Shown here piece by piece: positions 47,701 through 59,540 of a stretch of DNA of 64,000 nucleotides; within the stretch, counting starts at the first letter, position 1, and every line of letters begins with the position of its first letter. The stretch is from positions 62,001 to 126,000 of the forward strand of contig JAAVVG010000005.1 in assembly GCA_012976225.1 (NCBI GenBank), in the 5' to 3' direction. Below the pieces are notes generated by a model. It ran no database searches. It was not told the origin of the DNA and worked only from the letters and a program-made list of their open reading frames with translations. The stretch comes from Golubevia sp. BC0850 (lineage: Eukaryota > Basidiomycota > Exobasidiomycetes > Golubeviales > Golubeviaceae). The position numbers and the translations under genes are program-made.

Positions 47701-48556
47701 CCACTTGAGAGAGTAGATGTCACCAACGTTCTCTGAAACTGGGAAGATGGTGGCGATCGGCTGTAACGTCTCCAGAGACCATACATGAACTAAGTTGTCA
47801 CCTAGGAACGAATTTGAAAGGGGTTTGGAGAGAAAGAGTCAGGGAATGGACCGAGGAATTTTCAAGCTCGATGATGTGCTCGAATCTGTTCCCACATCCA
47901 AGAAGCTACTGCTCTGAAGAAAGACACTTCCTCGCCGTACCAAAGCTCTTAACTTGGCGTCTGAAATATTGAGTTATGTTTTCTATGATCCCTGTACAAG
48001 TAGAGAGCCGAGCTTGTCCCACCTTTGCCACCTCACAAACTTGTTGCAATTGCAACTCACCTGAGGAGCTGAACAGCCAGTTTCTCTCTTCCGCAATCTC
48101 CAGGGCCAGAACAGAAGCTTGATGGCCATACAAAGTCGTTATCGGCTGGTATGTGTCTAGTTCCAGTACCTAGAAGCCAAGATATAGTGAAGAGAGGTCG
48201 TGTGAGAGATAGGCAGGAAGGAAGAATCTTTGCATGCTATCTCTGTCTAGTGGACTCACTTGAATTGAGTGATCTTCAGAAGAGCTGAATACTCTACTCC
48301 TTTTTTGATCGACAGCTAAAGCGAGAATGGACGAGTGATTCGTCGAGATAGTGTGAAGAAGTTGAGGTTGAATTGGATTCAAGTCTTTCAGGTTAGGATT
48401 GAGAATCGGGTTGAACGGACTGTCTAGGTCTTGGTGAGAAGACATTCTAGATCTTGAAGAGCACATTGAACGCTTGATTCGTTTGCATTGATCGGGAAGG
48501 TCGAATGAGGAGAAACTTGGGGGAGAGAGAGGTTTCGAGGTTGGGACCAAATCCAA
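44792..48556 (-). CDS. DUG2: glutathione-degradosome WD40/M20 peptidase
   Basis: Dug2 with Dug3 cleaves glutathione outside the gamma-glutamyl cycle. Seven exons (48260-48556, 48061-48169, 46124-47801, 45710-46046, 45269-45640, 45002-45188, 44792-44907) join in phase to 1031 residues. The N-terminal half is a WD40 propeller (TTLYGHQASVLALEIAEERN, LASGSGDGEVRIWRCLT, LYSGSADGEIRKWNEGFEMN, LLLVSGSSDKLLKFWDIFSK). The C-terminal half is an M20 metallopeptidase with zinc-site residues in CLFYGHYDCIAA, RGVSDNKGPI, LIEGEEESGSVGF and ADVHSGVEGGG, and the dimerisation region NSTVIPSQVDASISIRIVPD. The fusion of the two halves is the hallmark of Dug2. A recent copy of 243 bases of the first exon sits at 10757-10999. 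The start may be the Met at about residue 31 instead, as the first exon is Ser/Pro-rich. Confidence 0.92.
48307..48549 (-). repeat. parent segment of the DUG2 exon-1 duplication
   Basis: This part of exon 1 is matched by 10757-10999 in opposite orientation with two mismatches in 243 bases. It is the parent because here the segment continues in frame to a proper donor site and a WD40 protein. Confidence 0.85.
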
Positions 48557-48918
48557 GAATCTTAATCCCTCTCAACGTCTCAAGCGCCCATCACCAAGTC
48601 CCGAAAACCTGCTCACTTCTCAGATTGATGGTCAGTCATTGACAATTCTAGGGAAAGAACATCGGATTGAGCTTCGTACAATATAGATACTAGTAGGTCG
48701 TGTTTGTTCTGAAAACGAAACTTTTAATTTGGGGAAGAGAAGAGATAGAAGGCACTGCTCAGAAAGCTAGAAGATGAACCAGTGAACTTTTGAATGTAGA
48801 GAAACGAAGTGTCGTGAAGGAAATGAAACCAAAGGGGAATGAATAGGAGAGGGGCGAAGTAGGGGAAGTGTACAGGAAACGGAGGGGAAGAAAGGCACTC
48901 GAGCAAGATAGGATGAAA
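48557..48918. other. intergenic between DUG2 start and eEF3 end
   Basis: About 360 bp that must hold the DUG2 promoter and the eEF3 3' UTR, as both genes read leftward. No gene seen. Confidence 0.5.
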
Positions 48919-51900
48919 TTATAACTCGTCCTCGTCAGTGAACACTGTTTGAAATGAATTCAAATTGAATAAGGAGAATGGAAGGGGAGGGATGGTCAGT
49001 AGATGTTTGGCGATGAGCGTTTCCTCCCCATCACCTCTTGGTTGCTCACCTTCCTCTCCACGCTTACGACGGGCCATTCTGTCCTTCTTCTTCTTACGGG
49101 CCTCGGAAGCGGAAAGTTTCTTAAGGAGAGAGACAGAGAGAGAGAGAAGAGGGGGGGGGATGAAGGTCAGCGTCGGCTCTTTGCCAACACCACCGATTGA
49201 CCGACATGTAAACAGAGGTCTTGGACCAAATTACTCACCGCTTGCTTTTTAGCTGATTCGATCTTGTTGCCCATTGCATCGAACTTGTCTTCCTCATCAC
49301 CGTCCTTCTTCTTGTCGATACGTTCTCCGGATCCCTGTCCTTCGACCCAGTTGTGTCCAGAGGCTTCGAGCTTTCCGTCGTGCATACGCCAAACTTCTTG
49401 ACAGACGTTCTCTGAGAACTCCTGGGAATGAGTAATAATGGCAACTCCTCCTTCGTAGGTCTTCAGGGCTTGGATAAGAGCGGCAAGGGATTCTCTGTCG
49501 AGGAAATTGGTTGGCTCTGTGAAAGTGGCAACACAGGAAGGCGTGTCAGTAGCTGAGCAAGAAGAGACCGAAACCTGACCATTTCAATCTCCGATGACTC
49601 GTAATGAGAAAAAACAGACGAAGAGGGAAGAAAGCTCGCTCCGCTCTTTTCTTCCCCCTCTTCTCGAAGCTCTTCAATCCCAACAGCCAGACATCGATTA
49701 CTCACCATCTAGCACGATTATGTGAGGTTGACGCCATGTGGCAGCTCCCAAGACGATCTTGACCTTCTGTCCTCCGGAGAGACCTCTCATGGTGTTGTGG
49801 GAGACGAATTCAGCTTCTAGACCGAAATCTTCGAAGTGCTTCTCGATCTCACGACGAACAAGAGGACGTAACATACCAGCCTTTTGGGCTTCCTTGGAAT
49901 CGACCTAGGAAGAGTAAGAGAAGGGGAGGAAGGGGAGGAAGAAAGGAGTTGAGGTCAGTCGTCGGACTCGAAAGCTGGATCGAGAAATTTCTCACTCCTC
50001 CAAGATACTCACGACCATGACCTTCTTCTCGAAACCACGCTTGATAAGCTCATCTCTTGACATCCACAGGTTGTCAGCAGAAGAGTAGTTCTTGAAAGAA
50101 ACTTCATATTGGAAAGAGTTCTTTAGCTTCTTACGTCCAGTGATTTCGTCGATAACACGCTTCACTCCTTCGACGACGACGATCTCTCCTTGCTTCATGG
50201 CTTCAATTTCAGCAGCGGAAAGAGCTCTGGAACCCTTCATGTGTTCTTCGAGATCTTCTCCGGTCTGGTAACGCCAAAGCATGTAATCTAGAGGAGTCTT
50301 GTCGAGATGGTTATCGATGTGGTGGAAAGCGTGTTGAGCGACGTAACCGACGACCAAGTTAGGATGTTTCCAGACTTCTCCTGAACCAGCTTCAGTATCT
50401 CCGACCAAGAGCTTGACTAGAGTTGACTTTCCAGATCCGTTTGGTCCGAGAATGGCGACACGGGAAGAAAGAGAGAGTTGCATAGAGATACCCTTCAATT
50501 GTGGCTCTGGAGTTCCTGGGTATTGGAAGTGAACGTTACGCATCTTGGCGAGAGACTTCTCCTTGGTCTTGACTCCATCGAGAAGAGGTGGGTCTGGTAG
50601 CTTGAAAGAGTAGTCTTCTCCGGTGTTGAGCTCAGAGTAAGCCTTGGCTTCTGGGACACGCTTGACGAAAGCGTCAAGGTTTCCAGGATACCTCTTGATC
50701 TTGAAACGGTTGAGATGTAGAATGTCGGTACAGACGTTGTTCAAGAACTTGGAGTCGTGAGAGACAATGATAGAGGTAGCGGTGGTGATGGTGGTTAGGT
50801 AATCGGTGATCCATTTGATGTTGACGACATCCAAGTGATTGGTTGGCTCATCAAGGAGAAGAATATCAGCCTAAAAGATTGAATAGAGAGGAGAAAAGGA
50901 AAAGAAGTCAGAGTTCGATCGAGAAGAAGCGCATACATTCGAAGGTTCGAGATCAAGACAGAACAACTCACCTTGAAAAGAACGGCACGAGCAAGAGCCA
51001 ACTTCATCTTCCAACCTCCAGAAAGAGCAGTAATAGGACCAGCTTGACGACCATCGTCGAAACCCATTTCCTTAAGAGTGGCAGAGGCTTCAGATCTTTC
51101 GACACTGAGACGCTCATCGGCCATGATGAAGTCGAGAATGGAGATGTCTCCTTCGGATCCATCGAGATCGTGCTCGACGTACCAGGTACGGACCTCATCT
51201 GGAGATGGGAATCCTTCGACTTGTCCGTTTTGAATGGCTCTCATTAGAGTAGACTTTCCAGATCCGTTTCTTCCACATAGACCGTAGCGATGACCACGCT
51301 TGAGACGTAGAGTAGCAGTGTTGAGGAGAATCTTGGCACCGTAAGCTAGAGAGAATTGACAGTTACATAGATCCTCTCCTTCCTCTTCATCCTCGAAGAC
51401 CTCAGCTGTTTCTCCAGTGGCCTTGGCCAAAGAAGTTAGAAGAGAACGAGCGATGGCAGTGGCTTGCTCTGGCTTGCACTTGGTGAGAGTGAGGTATGGG
51501 ATGAGAGTGGAGTCCCATTCGGTAGCCTCGAAGTCACGGGCGTTGGTGAGGTTGGTAGCGAGTTGAGCGATGTAGGCGGTGAGAGTGGCATCGGTCTTGA
51601 TCTTGTTCTCAGAGAATTGCTTGTTGACGAGGTCTAGAGTGGCCTTGACGGAGGCATCTTCGATTGGCTTGAGGTCGGATCCATCGGAGGTCTCTGGAAC
51701 GTTTCCGACTTGACGAAGTGTAGCAATGGCACGTTGAACGACTGAACGAGCTTCTGGATCAGCTACGGTGGATTCGATCTTGATGAGACCTGGAAGAAGC
51801 TTTGGTAGGAAAGGACGAACTGAACGTTCGTTGTCTACTAGCTTGGTCATGTTGTCGATGATGACAGCGACCTTACGCTTGGTAGCAGTTGGACGCTCGG

Positions 51901-52753
51901 TTAGACCACGTTGAAGAAGAGGACTCATGAGAGCTAGAGTTGGAGAATCGACCTCCTGGACGAAGGTGGTAGCAGAAAGTAACATGACAGTCTTTGGTAC
52001 TTCCTCGACCGGGTGGATCAAGCAGTTGATAAGAGCTGGGATGAACTTCTCGATATCCTTGTTGGAGATCAACGAACAGAGCTTGGTCATGCTAGCACGA
52101 GAAGCTTTCTGAACGTCGGTCTTGGTGTCCCACATGACTTCTGACATGACTGGAATGATGTCTGGCATGGAGTAGGCGATACGATCCGGGCAGGCGGTGA
52201 CCATCTCCTCAAGAGTAGCGACACATCCAGTCTTGACTTGCCATTTTCCAGCAGTCTTCATTTGATGAAGAAGGACTGCTAGGACTTGAGGACAAGCCCA
52301 ACCGGACATGATTTGGACGAAAGAGCGTAGAGCGTCTTGAGCGGCCTTGCGGACCTCCTTCTCCTTGTCTCCCATAGCTTCGACTAAAGAGTTGAAGACC
52401 TTTTCGAAGATGAATGGCTCGACTTCGTGACCGACTCCTTGCTCACAGATGGTGGAGATGAGAGCACAGGCACCTTCACGGGCGGCAGCGTTCTTCTTGT
52501 CGGAGAGACCTTTGAGAATGACCTGGTCGATTTCCAAGTCGGTGAAGGCAGCTGGACCTTCGAGCTTGACTAGGTTGACGAGCTCTTGGGCGGCTTCCTT
52601 GTCGGCTGAGGAGAGAAGACGGGAGGCTTCGATCTTGGCTTCCTTCTTCTCGGTACCAGCTTGAGCGGCGGCAGCAGCATCGGTTCCCTTCAAGTCCTTG
52701 GAAGGGACAGTGGCTGGAACACCGGCGGCGGTTGGAGTGGCGGCTGGAGACAT
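48919..52753 (-). CDS. YEF3: translation elongation factor 3
   Basis: eEF3 is the fungal ABC-F ATPase that frees the E-site tRNA during elongation. Exons (minus): 50972-52753, 50013-50870, 49706-49904, 49239-49516, 49050-49119 and 48919-48944, giving 1070 residues. HEAT repeats fill the first 330 residues ([40 protein letters not shown]). ABC1 has P-loop [10 protein letters not shown] near 490, [14 protein letters not shown] and [11 protein letters not shown] rebuilt across the first intron; ABC2 has [10 protein letters not shown] near 735, a chromodomain insertion ([15 protein letters not shown]), [12 protein letters not shown] and IIVLDEPTNFLD across another intron. The tail is Lys/Arg-rich ([15 protein letters not shown]) and ends VFTDEDEL. 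Codon use is strongly biased toward a narrow set, as expected of a very highly expressed gene. Confidence 0.97.
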
Positions 52754-52757
52754 GTTA

Positions 52758-53160
52758 CTATAGGGGAGAAAGGTGGAGAGGGAGAGAAGAACGTGGGAAT
52801 AGGGTGTCAGCTGAGGGTCAGGAGTGTTGCTTCTCTATTCCGCACTGAGAAGCAGAGAACGGTAGTCTTTCAGATCACTCAAAGTGATTCAAAGGCAAAG
52901 AGGGTGAGAAGAGGCGCAAGCTCAGCAAGAGGGAGTTTGCTTCCTCCTCTGCTCAAAATTTTTCTCCCTTGCCCAAAACTCCACCAAAATCCCCCCTCGT
53001 CTGCACCAATCGCAGCACAGCCTTCCCCTCCAGCGCAATCACAACTGAAGCTTACAGTTTGACTATAGCCCAGAGAGTGTTTGAAGACTACTTGCAAGAT
53101 CGTAGAGGAGCTCAACGACCCTGTCCTATCCCTCCCTGATGCTGGTGCTTGCCAGCTCAC
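52758..53160 (-). other. probable 5'-UTR intron of eEF3
   Basis: Four bases before the eEF3 ATG the minus strand has a pyrimidine tract ending CCCTATAG, a strong acceptor. A matching donor (GCAGCAG then GTGAGC) lies 403 bp upstream. A long leader intron is common in highly expressed fungal translation genes. Splice sites seen; use inferred. Confidence 0.45.
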
Positions 53161-54097
53161 CTGCTGCTTCCCAAAGCTACCTTTCTTTCCTGCAAAACCA
53201 AACCTCAGACTTCAAAACGATGAGTACTCACTCAGATGAGATGATAGGTGGCTATAAGGGCGCTTGAGAGGTGCGCTTTTGAAAGGGTAGGTTGGAGGTT
53301 TGAAAAAAGAGTCTATGGGACGAAGAGCGTCTGGTTCTAAAATCTAATTGCGTCTAGTGAAAGATCCAATTAAATCAAAATCTATGTTCTGTTGAGATTT
53401 TCTAAAAGAGTCTAGAACGAAGTTTAATCCCAATTGAATCCGAAGAAAGAAGAAAGGGGATAGGTGGTTGGTGAGAGAAGAAGATTTTTCAAACTTCTCG
53501 ACATTTGGTTTCGAAATGTTCGGCTTTCCCTGCTGCAACTTCCTTCAAATCGTCTTCAATTTAGAAGATTACCTTTTCTGACTCAATGTGCAGAATCAGG
53601 TACAAAGATGGATGGAACTTCTCAACAAGATCACCCCAGATATAGAGCTCTTGTGGACAAGAGACTCTCGTTGTCGAGGCTCCACGTGCAGCTTTACACA
53701 TCTCCAGCTCATGATATGAAGGTGACTGCTATTGAATGAGAGGACGATGGTATGAAGCGATCTACAAGTACAAATGTTAAGAAATGAAAGCTACGATCCA
53801 GAGAGAAAGATCTGTCAAGGACCACGTCTTGAAACTTGCCACCCGACGTCTTCTTCATCTTTTTCAACTCTTTCACCCAACCTTACGCCCGCCCAATCCT
53901 TCAACTTTTTGTTGTCGTTCTGGGAGAATTCGCTGTTTTTCTGTCACAACGCTTCAGAATCTGATCTTTTTGAGAAGTGAGGACTTCGAAGCTAGGGAGT
54001 GGGTGGAAGGGAGAAGCAACTTCTCGATTGGCTTGTCGCCTGATGCTCCTAACTCCAAGCACCTTAGATCTCAACTTTGCACGATTCAACGCGGAAG
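53161..54097. other. divergent intergenic region, eEF3 and SRP14
   Basis: About 940 bp containing the eEF3 promoter and first non-coding exon and the SRP14 promoter. A frame at 53464-53739 (91 codons) is open but has no recognisable motif and I leave it out as a gene. Confidence 0.5.
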
Positions 54098-55046
54098 ATG
54101 AGAACTTCAAATCAAGAAGTAAGTTCACAAAATCAGATTCAAAGACTCAAAACAGCAAACATCGATGGTGGAAGGAAGTGAGGATCGTCCTCTCTGCTGG
54201 CTAACCTTTGGGCTATCATTTCAACCCCTTCTCTTTTTTCCAATCCAGTTTGTCACGCGATTGGCCGCATTACTAACAGATTCAGTAACTTCTCATTCAG
54301 TCTATATCTCACAGAAGAGGTGTGAGTACAGCTCTACCAAGCCCATCTTCTCTATCTCGCAGCCATGCCCTTCCTACTTCTTAACCTTCTCTATCCCTTT
54401 TAATCTCAGATACAAGGGAAGATGCTCAAGGCGATACTCAAATGACTTCAACCTCAACAAATCCCTCTTCAGATCAATTTCCAATTCTCTTCAGAGCCAG
54501 CAATGGTCTATCCGAAGCTTCAAAGAAGGTCAAATTCTCAACTCTTGTCTCTCCTTCAAATCTCAACGAATTCCAATCTTTGTACCTACCTGCTTTAAGG
54601 CAGTCACTATCGAACTCTCTAAGGAAAAGAGACAAGGCGAAAGAGAGAAAGGTGGATAAGCTGCTGGCGCAGCAGAAGAAGAAGATCGAGGAAGATGGTG
54701 GGAAAGTCAAGATTGGTGGAAAGAGTGAGTATCTAGCTTGGAGCCTGCGTTTGAAAGGGATTGGATTTGTAGAAGTGGAATTCAACCTGCCTGGGTAGAA
54801 CGTTGGATCTGAGATGAAACTTCAGCAAGAGAGGCATCTCCGTAGTCCTCCTTTTCTCTCCCTTCGACCACAGCTCTGACTCCCATGATCTTTTCCCCTT
54901 ATTCTCTCATCTCCTCCACAGAACGTGGTGCAGGTCGTCGTAAACGTCAAAGAGATCTCAAAAAGGCTTCAAAAGTCAGGACTGAAAAAGCCAAAGCCTT
55001 CGAAAAAGCTGCTGCTTCTTCATCCAATCCCCAGCCCTCAACCTAA
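54098..55046 (+). CDS. SRP14: signal recognition particle 14-kDa subunit
   Basis: SRP14 is part of the SRP Alu domain that slows elongation while ribosomes dock at the ER. Exons 54098-54118, 54249-54321, 54410-54724 and 54922-55046 join in phase to 177 residues. Recognisable blocks are FVTRLAALLTDSVTSHSVYI then SQKRYTRE, PILFRASNGLSEASKKVKFS, TLVSPSNLNEFQSLYLPALR and LSNSLRKRDKAKERK. The C-terminus is a long Lys/Arg-rich tail (GAGRRKRQRDLKKASKVRTE) ending in an Ala/Ser stretch, expected for RNA contact in fungal members. The first coding exon has only seven codons. Confidence 0.88.
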
Positions 55047-55308
55047 ACCCAGAAATCTGAACTAACAAAGAAAGAACTAACAAAGAGACAGCAACCGAAA
55101 AATGTACTTGTAGAAAACACACCGCAATCTCTCATGCAATTTTACCTTTTGATGTTAGAAATTCAAGACTGAAGCAGACGAATTGAAAGGAAAATATAAG
55201 TGTTGATCAATTACAGAAAATTTGGTGCTTGTTGATTAGTGGTCAATGATTGGATATGGTTGTGTATTGGAGAAAGAGAAAGGTCGTTAAGTGTGAAGGC
55301 GATAAGAT
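55047..55308. other. convergent intergenic region
   Basis: AT-rich 260 bp between the ends of SRP14 and the kinase, holding both 3' UTRs. Confidence 0.5.
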
Positions 55309-57049
55309 TTACTCCAACATCTTGATGGCGTCTTTTGCAGTTGGTCTTTTAGAAGCTGATAGTTGCAAGGAGGAATCGATCAGTTCAAGGATCTTTTGGA
55401 CCTGTTCTTGAGCTTTCAAATCTTCGGGTACTTGAGAAGGAGGAGAAAGAATTGATTTCGCCAGAGGTAGATGATCGATGAGATTCGTCGATGGTCTTTC
55501 AGAGAAGGGCATACGAGATAGATTTGGCTGGAATGCAATCGCTTCCTGAATTTGCAGTATTTGGAAATGATGAAGAATGAGGATCAAAGAGATCAGCTGT
55601 CCGAGGAAATTCGAACGAAACTTCAGATTTCTTTTACTCACCGGCCAATCTTGCTCGTCCTTCGACAGACCTCTGATATTAAAGATACTACCCATCAAAC
55701 CAATATCTCCTCTACTACTATCAAACAAAGTAGCTCTATGACTTTTCATTCTGGGTTCAAATTGATCTTCATCTCTTTCTCTTTGTTCAGCCCAATTAGA
55801 CTTGAGATCTAGATCTTCCTCTGCCTCGAATTCTTGAGGACCCCGAACTCTCTCATCGCCTGAACCTTTGAATAAAGCTTTCTCCCACTCAGGAATACTA
55901 TCTTGTAAAAAGTTAGAATCTTCTTGACTGTATTCCATACTTTCATCCTCCTCTCCATCGAAGGCTCCTCCAATTCCACTGCTATTTCTCGATTCGATAA
56001 CCTCTGTGAAGAAACTGGATATAGTGACCGCTAGTTCCCACATGTCCACCTTTTGAGAATCATAACCGGACTTCGGTGAAAGCATTAGTTCTGGAGGTCT
56101 AAAACTTCCACTTCCAACATCAGGAAGAATTAAGCCTTTTCCATCATCTCCTGTTCTTCCATGAGTTTGCCATCCTTCAGCAGAGCTGCTAGCTAAATCA
56201 TTCTTCACCTCCCAACAAGTTCCGAAATCGGTTAAGATCGGTTTTCCTTCGAGAGTCAGAAGAATGTTTGAAGGTTTGATGTCTCTGTGGGAGATAGACA
56301 TTTCGTCGTGAAGGAATGATAGAGCTGAGAGCAGTTGCTGATAGACGGATTTAATATATGGAATGTAGCTCGATCCGTTCATTGTCTGTGAAAGCTCTTT
56401 AGCTGTTGCGATTGGATCTATGGCGAAGGATGTGCTTGAAAGATTGCCTGGAGGAGATCTTGGGACCGTTTGAGGGATGAAGTCTGGCAGATCTAGTAGT
56501 TGAGATAGGTTAAGCGGATAAAGTGGTAGTATTAGATCGAATCTTGTAGAGAATTGGTCTGAGGTATCGAGATAAGCTGCCAGCAGAGGGACAATCTGCA
56601 ACGAAGTGGAGAACGAAGGTTTTAGACAATCACAAGCTCAATCAGAGGATCATGGAATGGTCTCAAACAGTCTAACTACTTACATTGGAATCTAGATCTT
56701 TAATCTTTAAAAGGGAACGGATCTCTCTAACTACATCGTGAGGTTTCGGCTGACCTTCGAGAATGACTCTTTTGATGCAAACCCATTCCTCGAGACCTCC
56801 AGCTTTCTTTATCGCTGTCGTCGCTTCTTGAGCAATGTTCTTTGAGTTTGAAATGGAAGAAGGTCTTGCTCTAAAGACTTCTGAAGCAGTGCCATCTGCG
56901 TGAGGGGTGAGTAAAAGACTACCTCCGCTTCCAACTTCAGCGAAACCTCTATCTTCATCTGAATCGCAACTGCACTTGATGAAATGTAGATCTTTTTGAA
57001 CTAGAGTTGAGCTCGGTGAGATAAGACCACCGAGAAACTGTCGATCCAT
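55309..57049 (-). CDS. Ser/Thr protein kinase, CDK-like
   Basis: Exons 56684-57049, 55642-56595 and 55309-55545 give 518 residues from the ATG at 57049; an upstream in-frame ATG at 57181 would add 44 without clear support. Kinase landmarks: the ATP Lys in EEWVCIKRVILEG, the catalytic loop SISHRDIKPSNILL, the Mg motif ILTDFGTCWEV, and SGSFRPPELMLSPKSGYD followed by VDMWELAVTISSFFTEV. The glycine loop is poor: only DGTASEVFRARP aligns. The activation segment carries an added stretch (SSAEGWQTHGRTGDDGKG), and about 110 acidic residues are inserted after the VDMW helix. The catalytic-loop and PPE pattern recall CDK-activating kinases such as fission yeast Csk1, but I would not assign the role on this. 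Confidence 0.8.
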
Positions 57050-57329
57050 CGTTGATTTTAAGGTCCGAATTGACGGTTGGGACTTTGGTTTGGGACAAAG
57101 GGAAAAGGACAATGGCACAAATCCAACCCAGAATCTTTCCAATCTAAAGACAGAAAACGCTTCCCTTCTTTTGCTGATCACACGTAGATCCTCTACGTAA
57201 CAACTTGAATTGCTAGTCTGAATTGGATCAGCTAGTGAAATCGCCTACGTTCATGAAGAGGTTTAGCAATGCAAAATGAGTTTCTCTTTCCTCTCACTAA
57301 CTATCATCTCTGCCAGAAATTTTAATCGG
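57050..57329. other. divergent intergenic region, kinase and P450 remnant
   Basis: Promoter region of the kinase and what was the 5' end of the P450. No N-terminal membrane anchor for the P450 is identifiable here. Confidence 0.4.
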
Positions 57330-59540
57330 TTTTGTTAAAGGTTCTACGGTGGTCGACTTGGTTGAGAGATATTCCTGGTCCTCCAAGGCAATCCTTCCTC
57401 TTAGGTAGCTGGAAAGAGTTTTTCGAACATGATCTAATAACCTTGTGTCTCAAATGGATGGATGAGTATGGAGGGATCGTAAAAATCCACGCTTTCTTAG
57501 GGTGAGTGATCCTGAAGATCTGTTCTCGGGGAACTTGGAAATCCCGCTTGAAAGTTTGAAATCTAACTTTGATGTTCTTTGGCTTTTGATGAATAGGAAC
57601 CAAGACTTTTGATCTCGGATCCGGTGGCTCTAAATCATGTCTTGGAGCGTCGAAGTTACGACTATCCGAAACAGAAAGATGCAGCTAGAGTGCTTCGAAA
57701 ATTGATGGGACCTGGACTACTAGTTTCGGAAGGTGAGTGTAGAGAGTTTTTTTTTCTCTGGATTTACGAGAGCCATCCACTGATAAAGCCCTTCTCTCTC
57801 CCAGGCGTTCAGCACAGACGTCAGAAGCAAGCTATCCAGCCAGCTTTTTCCCCTTCAAAGCTCAAGTCTCTCACTCCTATCTTTTCTAGAGACAGTCGAA
57901 GATTAAGAGACAAGCTTCTAGCAAAAATCTCTTCAGAATCAAGTCCAATTCAGTCCTCAGAAGATCGAGTCCCAGGAAAAATTACAGTCGACGTGTTGCG
58001 GCCGATCTCACGTGCAACTCTGAACATCCCGGGACATGCTGGTTTCGGGACTCTTTCAACGCACTATCAGAAGAAGATCAAGATACCTTCGGTCAAGCTG
58101 CTTTGACATCTGAAGATATCTCTCCCTTCCTCTAACAATCCTCTCTTCAGAGCTTTCGATGAAGTCCTCGCTCTTGCAACAGCAGGAGCTGCAAGTTTTA
58201 CCAGATTCATTCTCGACATTTCAGTTCTATTCTTTCCCGTTCTGCTTTATCTACCTATCGGAGAGAACCCTTCAGAATTCAAGGCTGCGAGTAGCAAGCT
58301 GATGGGAAAGGCAAAGGAGATCTCGCAAGGAGAGACATGTTGACAGATGCTGATGGCGAAGGTGAAGGCGGGAGGCAGGATCTTCTTTTAACCCTTATGA
58401 GAGCTAATCTAAAGGCTCAAAGACAGAGCTCGAGGCTGGATGGTAGTAAGGTGAACGGAATGTCAAGATTGGAATAGACTACTCTAACGGATAAAGAGCT
58501 CTGTGGAAGCACATCGACAGTAAGTGCGCTTGGTCGATTTGTCTTGATTTGACTCCTGTCTGACCTTCTGACCTTCGCTCCGTCTTTCCAACAGCTTATG
58601 TTCGCGGGACACGAAACGACCAGGTATGGCAACCTCGAATGAAAGGGATGAGAGGCGGACAGAAGCTGAAGCTGACCTGAATTTTCTCAAATTTCTCCTC
58701 GCGTATCACACAGTGTGATGTTGACGTGGCTCCTGCTTCATTTGGCCAAGAACCCAAAAGTTCAAGATCAATCTCGTTCCGAGATTTGCTCAAAGAGATC
58801 GGAACTCGGGCTCTCTCCTGTTTCAGCCTCTTATGATCTCAGGGAACAGACCGAAGCCTCCCTTGAAGCAAGTGTATCCAACCATAATCTTTCTAGGAGC
58901 TCTGCCCACTCGGAGTTCCAGGTCGACTCACAGATGAGAGATTTTACCTTCGACGAACTTGAGACGGTGAATAATCTGGACTGTGTGGTGAAAGAGGCTT
59001 TGAGAGTCTCTGGGCCGAGTGAGTCCCTACCTTTTTCTTCAGAAGAAGCATGGAGAGTGACTAATGGTACTTCTTCTTCTCTTTGCAGTTCACACTACCT
59101 CGAGGGGTTGCTGACACCCTCGAGGTAGTGTGAACTGCAAATGTTCCCGCTTCCGGAGTCAGAATCTCTGGTGGATCTCTGATCATTGTACCGATAGAGG
59201 CCCTAGGCAGAGATTCAAAAGTTTGGGGAAAAGATGCAGATGAATTCAAACCTGAAAGGTGGTTGGAAGCAAGTGAGGGGTCGAAAAGTTACACTCGAGC
59301 TGGAGGGATCGCCTTTCTGATGGGGCCAAGAGCTTGCACTAGCAATCGATTTGGCTAATTCTATGATGTTTCTGGTCTTCATGTGTCGGTTTCGCCCTAG
59401 CCAAAAGCTCTCGAAGCTCATCTCTTTCATTTTCTCGCCCTCCCCGCTGTTATTTCCCCTCTGCAGAACTCAATTCGATGCTTTGCGTCCTGGTCAATTC
59501 GCTTGCATTTTATCCCGTCCCGTATCGCATTCTTCCTAAT
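57330..59540 (+). pseudogene. decayed cytochrome P450
   Basis: Family landmarks in order: RDIPGPPRQSFLLGSW, EPRLLISDPVALNHVLERRS, VQHRRQKQAIQPAFSPSKLK, the C-helix region, GHAGFG, the I helix LMFAGHETT, the K helix VVKEALRVSG, the meander VWGKDADEFKPERWL and the haem loop FLMGPRACTSNRF. Breaks by frame comparison: a shift at the first intron junction, one near 58043 (GHAGFG then SFNALS in another frame), one near 58330, a TAG near 58478, an extra base and a TGA at the palindrome 59082-59141, and a shift just after the haem loop near 59355. The N-terminal membrane anchor is missing and the haem-loop Gly after the Cys is Ser. Introns with good sites (before VQHRR and before LMFAG) persist, so it is a gene gone bad rather than a retrocopy. 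Confidence 0.85.
59082..59141. repeat. perfect 25-bp inverted repeat with 10-nt loop
   Basis: The left arm 59082-59106 is the exact reverse complement of the right arm 59117-59141, with GTTGCTGACA between them. The left arm spans the P450 intron acceptor (TTTGCAG) and the start of the exon coding HTTSR. The core GAGGG...CCCTC may have been a small natural quasi-palindrome enlarged by a template switch. Confidence 0.95.

Noticed and set aside
53464-53739. 91-codon frame upstream of SRP14
   Set aside because: No motif, no splice partner and it lies in the divergent promoter region of eEF3 and SRP14.
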